From assembly GCF_000146165.2 (NCBI RefSeq), contig NC_004347.2:4894212-4945000 (forward strand): 50,789 bases of DNA, written 5' to 3'. The notes beneath the pieces are model-generated. The model was not told where the DNA came from, did not search any database, and saw only the letters and a program-made list of their open reading frames with translations. Of this stretch, positions 45,467 through 50,789 are shown piece after piece; the stretch's first letter is position 1; every line of letters begins with the position of its first letter. The stretch is from Shewanella oneidensis MR-1. GTDB taxonomy: Bacteria > Pseudomonadota > Gammaproteobacteria > Enterobacterales > Shewanellaceae. A program made the translations under genes and the position numbers.

Positions 45467-47873
45467 AATCATTCAAACTCAAGGCGCGAGCGATATTGTA
45501 ACCTTGGAAATGGGTACATCCTAAGGTGGTAAATAGCTGTTGTTGCTGAACCGATTCAACGCCTTTAGCCACTATCGGCAGTTTAAAAGGTTGTACCGCT
45601 TGAATAAGTGCTTGGTTCCAACTCGCATCATTCAACAAGCTTACTGCACAATGCACATCTAACTTCACCTCAGTTAGCGGGTAGTTATGTAGGCAACTTA
45701 AGGCACTCTGCCCGGCACCAAAGTTATCTAACGTAATAGCAATCCCTGCCTCGACTAACTGAATAATCCGTGGCTCAACAAATGCTTTAGATGTAAGGAA
45801 CACACTCTCAGCAAGTTCAACGCCCAGTTGCTTATCATCAAGCTCATAGGAACGAACTACAGCAATAAATTGTTCAATAAAATCAGCTTGGCAGAAAGAT
45901 AAGGTACTTATATTCAACGTCAAACGCGGCAACGTAATGCCAAGTTGCCTAAACTGTTTGACTAACTGGCAAACTCGCTCGGTAACATTTAAATCAAGCG
46001 AGGCAACCAATCCATTTTGCTCAGCTAAGCTAATAAATTGAGCAACAGGGACGATTTCTCCATTGGCTAAAGACCAGCGAGATAAGACTTCAGCAGACTC
46101 TATCTTGCCATACACATCCACAACGGGCTGGAACATCAATGAGAGCTGATTGTCAGTAATGGCCCGTTGCAATGCATTGAGTAATGACGGTTCAGGATCC
46201 AATGCACGCGCTAAGTCTGGATGATAGAAAGCACAACCTGCATGTTCCGATGACTTACCATGCTCCATTGCGAGTTGAGCACGCCGAACCACAAGTTCTG
46301 GTGCAAGTGTTTCAACCGAATCTAATAAGCAAATACCCAGATTCGCAACCAAACTAAAATGATGCTCACCATAATGGAAAGGACGCATCGTGATTTGCCT
46401 TAACTCGGTTGCTAAGGCCAAGGCACGGCGCCCAGCCATTTCGGCATCAACAGCTAAATCTTTGACTAAAAATGCAAAATTACCAAATTCAATATGTGCA
46501 ACAACAATATTCTCAGTAAAATAGCTCGAAAGTCTTGCGCCTAATTGAGACAGTAATCGCTCTAGTTCATGGGTTGACAGCGAATCACTAATATCATGAG
46601 TATCCACATTAACGAATAATAAAGCCCCCCAATAACCTGCACGATTTCGTTGAGACAGGTATTGAGACAATTGTTCCATAAACGCTTCAGGAAGCATTCG
46701 GTGGCCACTTGCAGATTGCTTAACTAACTCCGCAATAGCAGCATGGTTTTTCTCACTCTCAGACACATCAACATGAATCCCAATCATTCGGGTAGGTCGC
46801 CCCAAATGATCCCAGTCAACTAACATGCCACGGTCGAAAACCCAAACATAATGGCCATCGCGATGTAGTAAGCGATGCACACTCTCAAACTCCTTTGTTT
46901 TGCCGCTCACATATTCATCCAGACAATTCAACACAGCTTGCTTATCATCTGGATGTAAACGCGCCTCCCACGTCTGGAATGCCCCTTCAAGTTCATCTGG
47001 AAGGTAACCAATCATTTCCTTCCATCGATCGGAGAGAAATACTTCACCAGTTCGAAGATCCCAATCCCAAATACCATTGCGCGAGCCTTCAACGGCAAAC
47101 AACCAGCGCTGTTCACTATCATTAAGCTGCTTAACCGCTCGACCTAAGCGCTCATGCACCTGTTGGAGACTCGTCTGTAAAGATAAAACCTCAGCAGCAC
47201 TCCAAGGTACTTGTATTGTAAATTCCGGTGTACCGACATGCTTAGCCGATTTACTTAACAACTTAAATGGACGTATCAACAAATAATATAACACGCAGGT
47301 AAAGCCAATAAGCAGCAGGGCGCCAAGTCCCCATACACGCATAAATCGTTGTTGTAACTCAGTTGAGGCTTTAGCTACTAAAGGAGCTAAATCAGACTCG
47401 AGATAAACCAACTCTGTCGCTCCAGGATACTGGGCTTCAACAGGATAATAGGCTTGAATAGACAACCTTTCGGGATTAACAGAAATACTCGCCAACCCTG
47501 ATTGCACTACGGCATGGTGCTGAATTACATCGTACCCATCTATCACTTCAATCGCATTGCTATCGCGCCAAACTGCATGATTAGCAAATCGAATCCGGCT
47601 GTTTGCATCGAGCAAGATATAGACCATAACATTCATATCTAACGTCGCGAGAGAGACCTCCTGCTCAATGCGTTCTATATCCTGTAATGCTTGTGCCGAT
47701 TGCACAATGGCCTGCATACGTAAAAGCTGCTGCTTTATTTGACCCACTTGACGATCGGCCAACTCCTTGCGCACCTGTTTACTCTCATAAAAATACTCAG
47801 CCGTAACCAACACTAAGTAAAGTGTTAGCATGCACACAGGTATCAACACAACGAGCGAGAGTTTGCGAAACAT
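45423..47873 (-). CDS. Membrane PAS-GGDEF-EAL protein with degenerate catalytic motifs
   Basis: The 816-residue protein has two transmembrane segments (about 8-26 and 180-200) with a periplasmic sensor region between them. A PAS/PAC domain (about 258-380: DWDLRTGEVFLSDRWKEMIGY...VHRLLHRDGHYVWVFDRG) and a GGDEF-like domain follow. There the signature is replaced by EFGNF (VVAHIEFGNFAFLV). In the EAL domain, EAL is AEVLSRW, the usual DDFG is DNFGAG and the AEGVE motif is AKGVE. These changes suggest loss of both cyclase and phosphodiesterase activity, so it may act as a c-di-GMP receptor or partner protein. Confidence 0.9.
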   Translation of the reverse strand: MFRKLSLVVLIPVCMLTLYLVLVTAEYFYESKQVRKELADRQVGQIKQQLLRMQAIVQSAQALQDIERIEQEVSLATLDMNVMVYILLDANSRIRFANHAVWRDSNAIEVIDGYDVIQHHAVVQSGLASISVNPERLSIQAYYPVEAQYPGATELVYLESDLAPLVAKASTELQQRFMRVWGLGALLLIGFTCVLYYLLIRPFKLLSKSAKHVGTPEFTIQVPWSAAEVLSLQTSLQQVHERLGRAVKQLNDSEQRWLFAVEGSRNGIWDWDLRTGEVFLSDRWKEMIGYLPDELEGAFQTWEARLHPDDKQAVLNCLDEYVSGKTKEFESVHRLLHRDGHYVWVFDRGMLVDWDHLGRPTRMIGIHVDVSESEKNHAAIAELVKQSASGHRMLPEAFMEQLSQYLSQRNRAGYWGALLFVNVDTHDISDSLSTHELERLLSQLGARLSSYFTENIVVAHIEFGNFAFLVKDLAVDAEMAGRRALALATELRQITMRPFHYGEHHFSLVANLGICLLDSVETLAPELVVRRAQLAMEHGKSSEHAGCAFYHPDLARALDPEPSLLNALQRAITDNQLSLMFQPVVDVYGKIESAEVLSRWSLANGEIVPVAQFISLAEQNGLVASLDLNVTERVCQLVKQFRQLGITLPRLTLNISTLSFCQADFIEQFIAVVRSYELDDKQLGVELAESVFLTSKAFVEPRIIQLVEAGIAITLDNFGAGQSALSCLHNYPLTEVKLDVHCAVSLLNDASWNQALIQAVQPFKLPIVAKGVESVQQQQLFTTLGCTHFQGYNIARALSLNDFKQLVCPRPLLRSV

Positions 47874-48080
47874 TGGTTGCTAATAATTTTAAATTAAATG
47901 GTCGACGCCCAGTATGCTAACGGGTAACCGGTTATTAAGCAAAAAGACTTAACATAAGGACCATTAAACAGATCAACAACTCAAAGGGTAATTAATTGTA
48001 ATCAAATGAAATTATTGATTTTTAAAATAGCTGAAATGAAACTTTAGAAAAGGTGTCGATATGTTCAGTTTGAAAATGAA

Positions 48081-48112
48081 AAACAAAAAAGCCAGCTTAT
48101 TCAGCTGGCTTT
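48081..48112 (-). terminator. Terminator of the rRNA operon
   Basis: On the minus strand AAAGCCAGCT pairs with AGCTGGCTTT and a T-run follows, 56 bp after the 5S gene. Confidence 0.88.
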
Positions 48113-48167
48113 ATGCTCTCTTACGAGACTGTTTGTCTTCACGTTTAAAAGTGAAATCAAATTAGGC

Positions 48168-48285
48168 GCTTGGCGATGACCTACTCTCACATGGGGAGAC
48201 CCCACACTACCATCGGCGCGATTGCGTTTCACTTCTGAGTTCGGGATGGGATCAGGTGGGACCACAATGCTATTGTCACCAAGCA
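48168..48285 (-). rRNA. rrf: 5S ribosomal RNA
   Basis: On the minus strand the RNA begins TGCTTGGTGAC and contains GTGGTCCCACCTGA, CCGAACTCAGAAGTGAAAC and GGTAGTGTGGGGTCTCCCC, all universal 5S blocks. It ends by pairing CCAAGC with the 5' GCTTGG. Length is about 118 nt. It lies about 200 bp after the 23S gene, in the normal 23S-5S order. Confidence 0.96.
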
Positions 48286-48488
48286 AATTCGGTTTAAACA
48301 AGACTCGAGAGCGCACTGTGTGCTGCTAGGTCCTAGAACCTACTCTTGTCTTATTTATTAATTTAGAAAGCTGTATTGAGTATCACTTCTTAAGTGTTTG
48401 TATTCGTCTAAGTACTGTACGACCTCCAGGGAAGGAGGAAGTACTGGAAAATGTCTGGAACATTTTCAGTAAAACCCATCTGGGTTGT

Positions 48489-50789
<2,301 letters not shown>

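Overview
The window looks like a piece of a Shewanella chromosome, or a very close relative. This is inferred from two TorF-type outer-membrane proteins, a RyhB-like and a CsrB-like sRNA, the gene set prlC, gor, menF, yhhQ, tup/moa, mutM, yihI, hemN, add, pldB, and the codon style. It ends inside an rRNA operon read on the minus strand (5S, then a partial 23S). Most of the window is ordinary core chromosome; the accessory material is concentrated at about 10.9-16.6 kb.

Layout: 0-1.6 kb is an RND efflux pair (permease cut by the window edge, and its adaptor). 2.3-10.9 kb holds two TorF-like proteins, a small MITE-like repeat, a Tag-like DNA glycosylase, a GST-like protein, a thioesterase, oligopeptidase A, a small secreted protein and glutathione reductase. 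10.9-12.9 kb is an insertion zone: two structured non-coding repeats, then one gene with attC-like integron sites on both sides (a single cassette coding for a DUF4393/Abi-alpha-like protein), then a 64-bp direct repeat. 12.9-16.6 kb holds a ScfR-type regulator, a divergent malate-synthase-G-like partial protein, and an IS256-family element with an 8-bp target duplication that landed in the stem of a terminator. 16.8-25.9 kb holds a YeiH-type transporter, an unlisted 48-residue hydrophobic protein, a PqiA-like protein, an HD-GYP phosphodiesterase, a tandem ABC ATPase, menF, a solute-binding protein, yhhQ behind a probable preQ1-I riboswitch, and a GNAT acetyltransferase.

26.0-35.6 kb is the most connected region. 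A Fur-box promoter drives a RyhB-like sRNA. Next comes a histidine kinase / sigma-54 response regulator pair that faces a six-gene operon, tupA-tupB-tupC-mobA-mobB/moeA-moaA (tungstate uptake and molybdopterin cofactor synthesis). An exact -24/-12 sigma-54 promoter lies in front of tupA, so the two-component pair probably controls the operon. This regulatory link is the best candidate here for something not yet described.

35.7-48 kb holds a small membrane protein, mutM, an unexplained 18-bp palindrome plus promoter, the CsrB-like sRNA (about 13 GGA motifs), a methyltransferase, yihI, a DUF2489 protein, hemN, add, a DUF885 lipoprotein, pldB, and a membrane GGDEF/EAL protein with degenerate catalytic motifs. 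The rRNA genes follow. No tRNA gene and no CRISPR array was seen.
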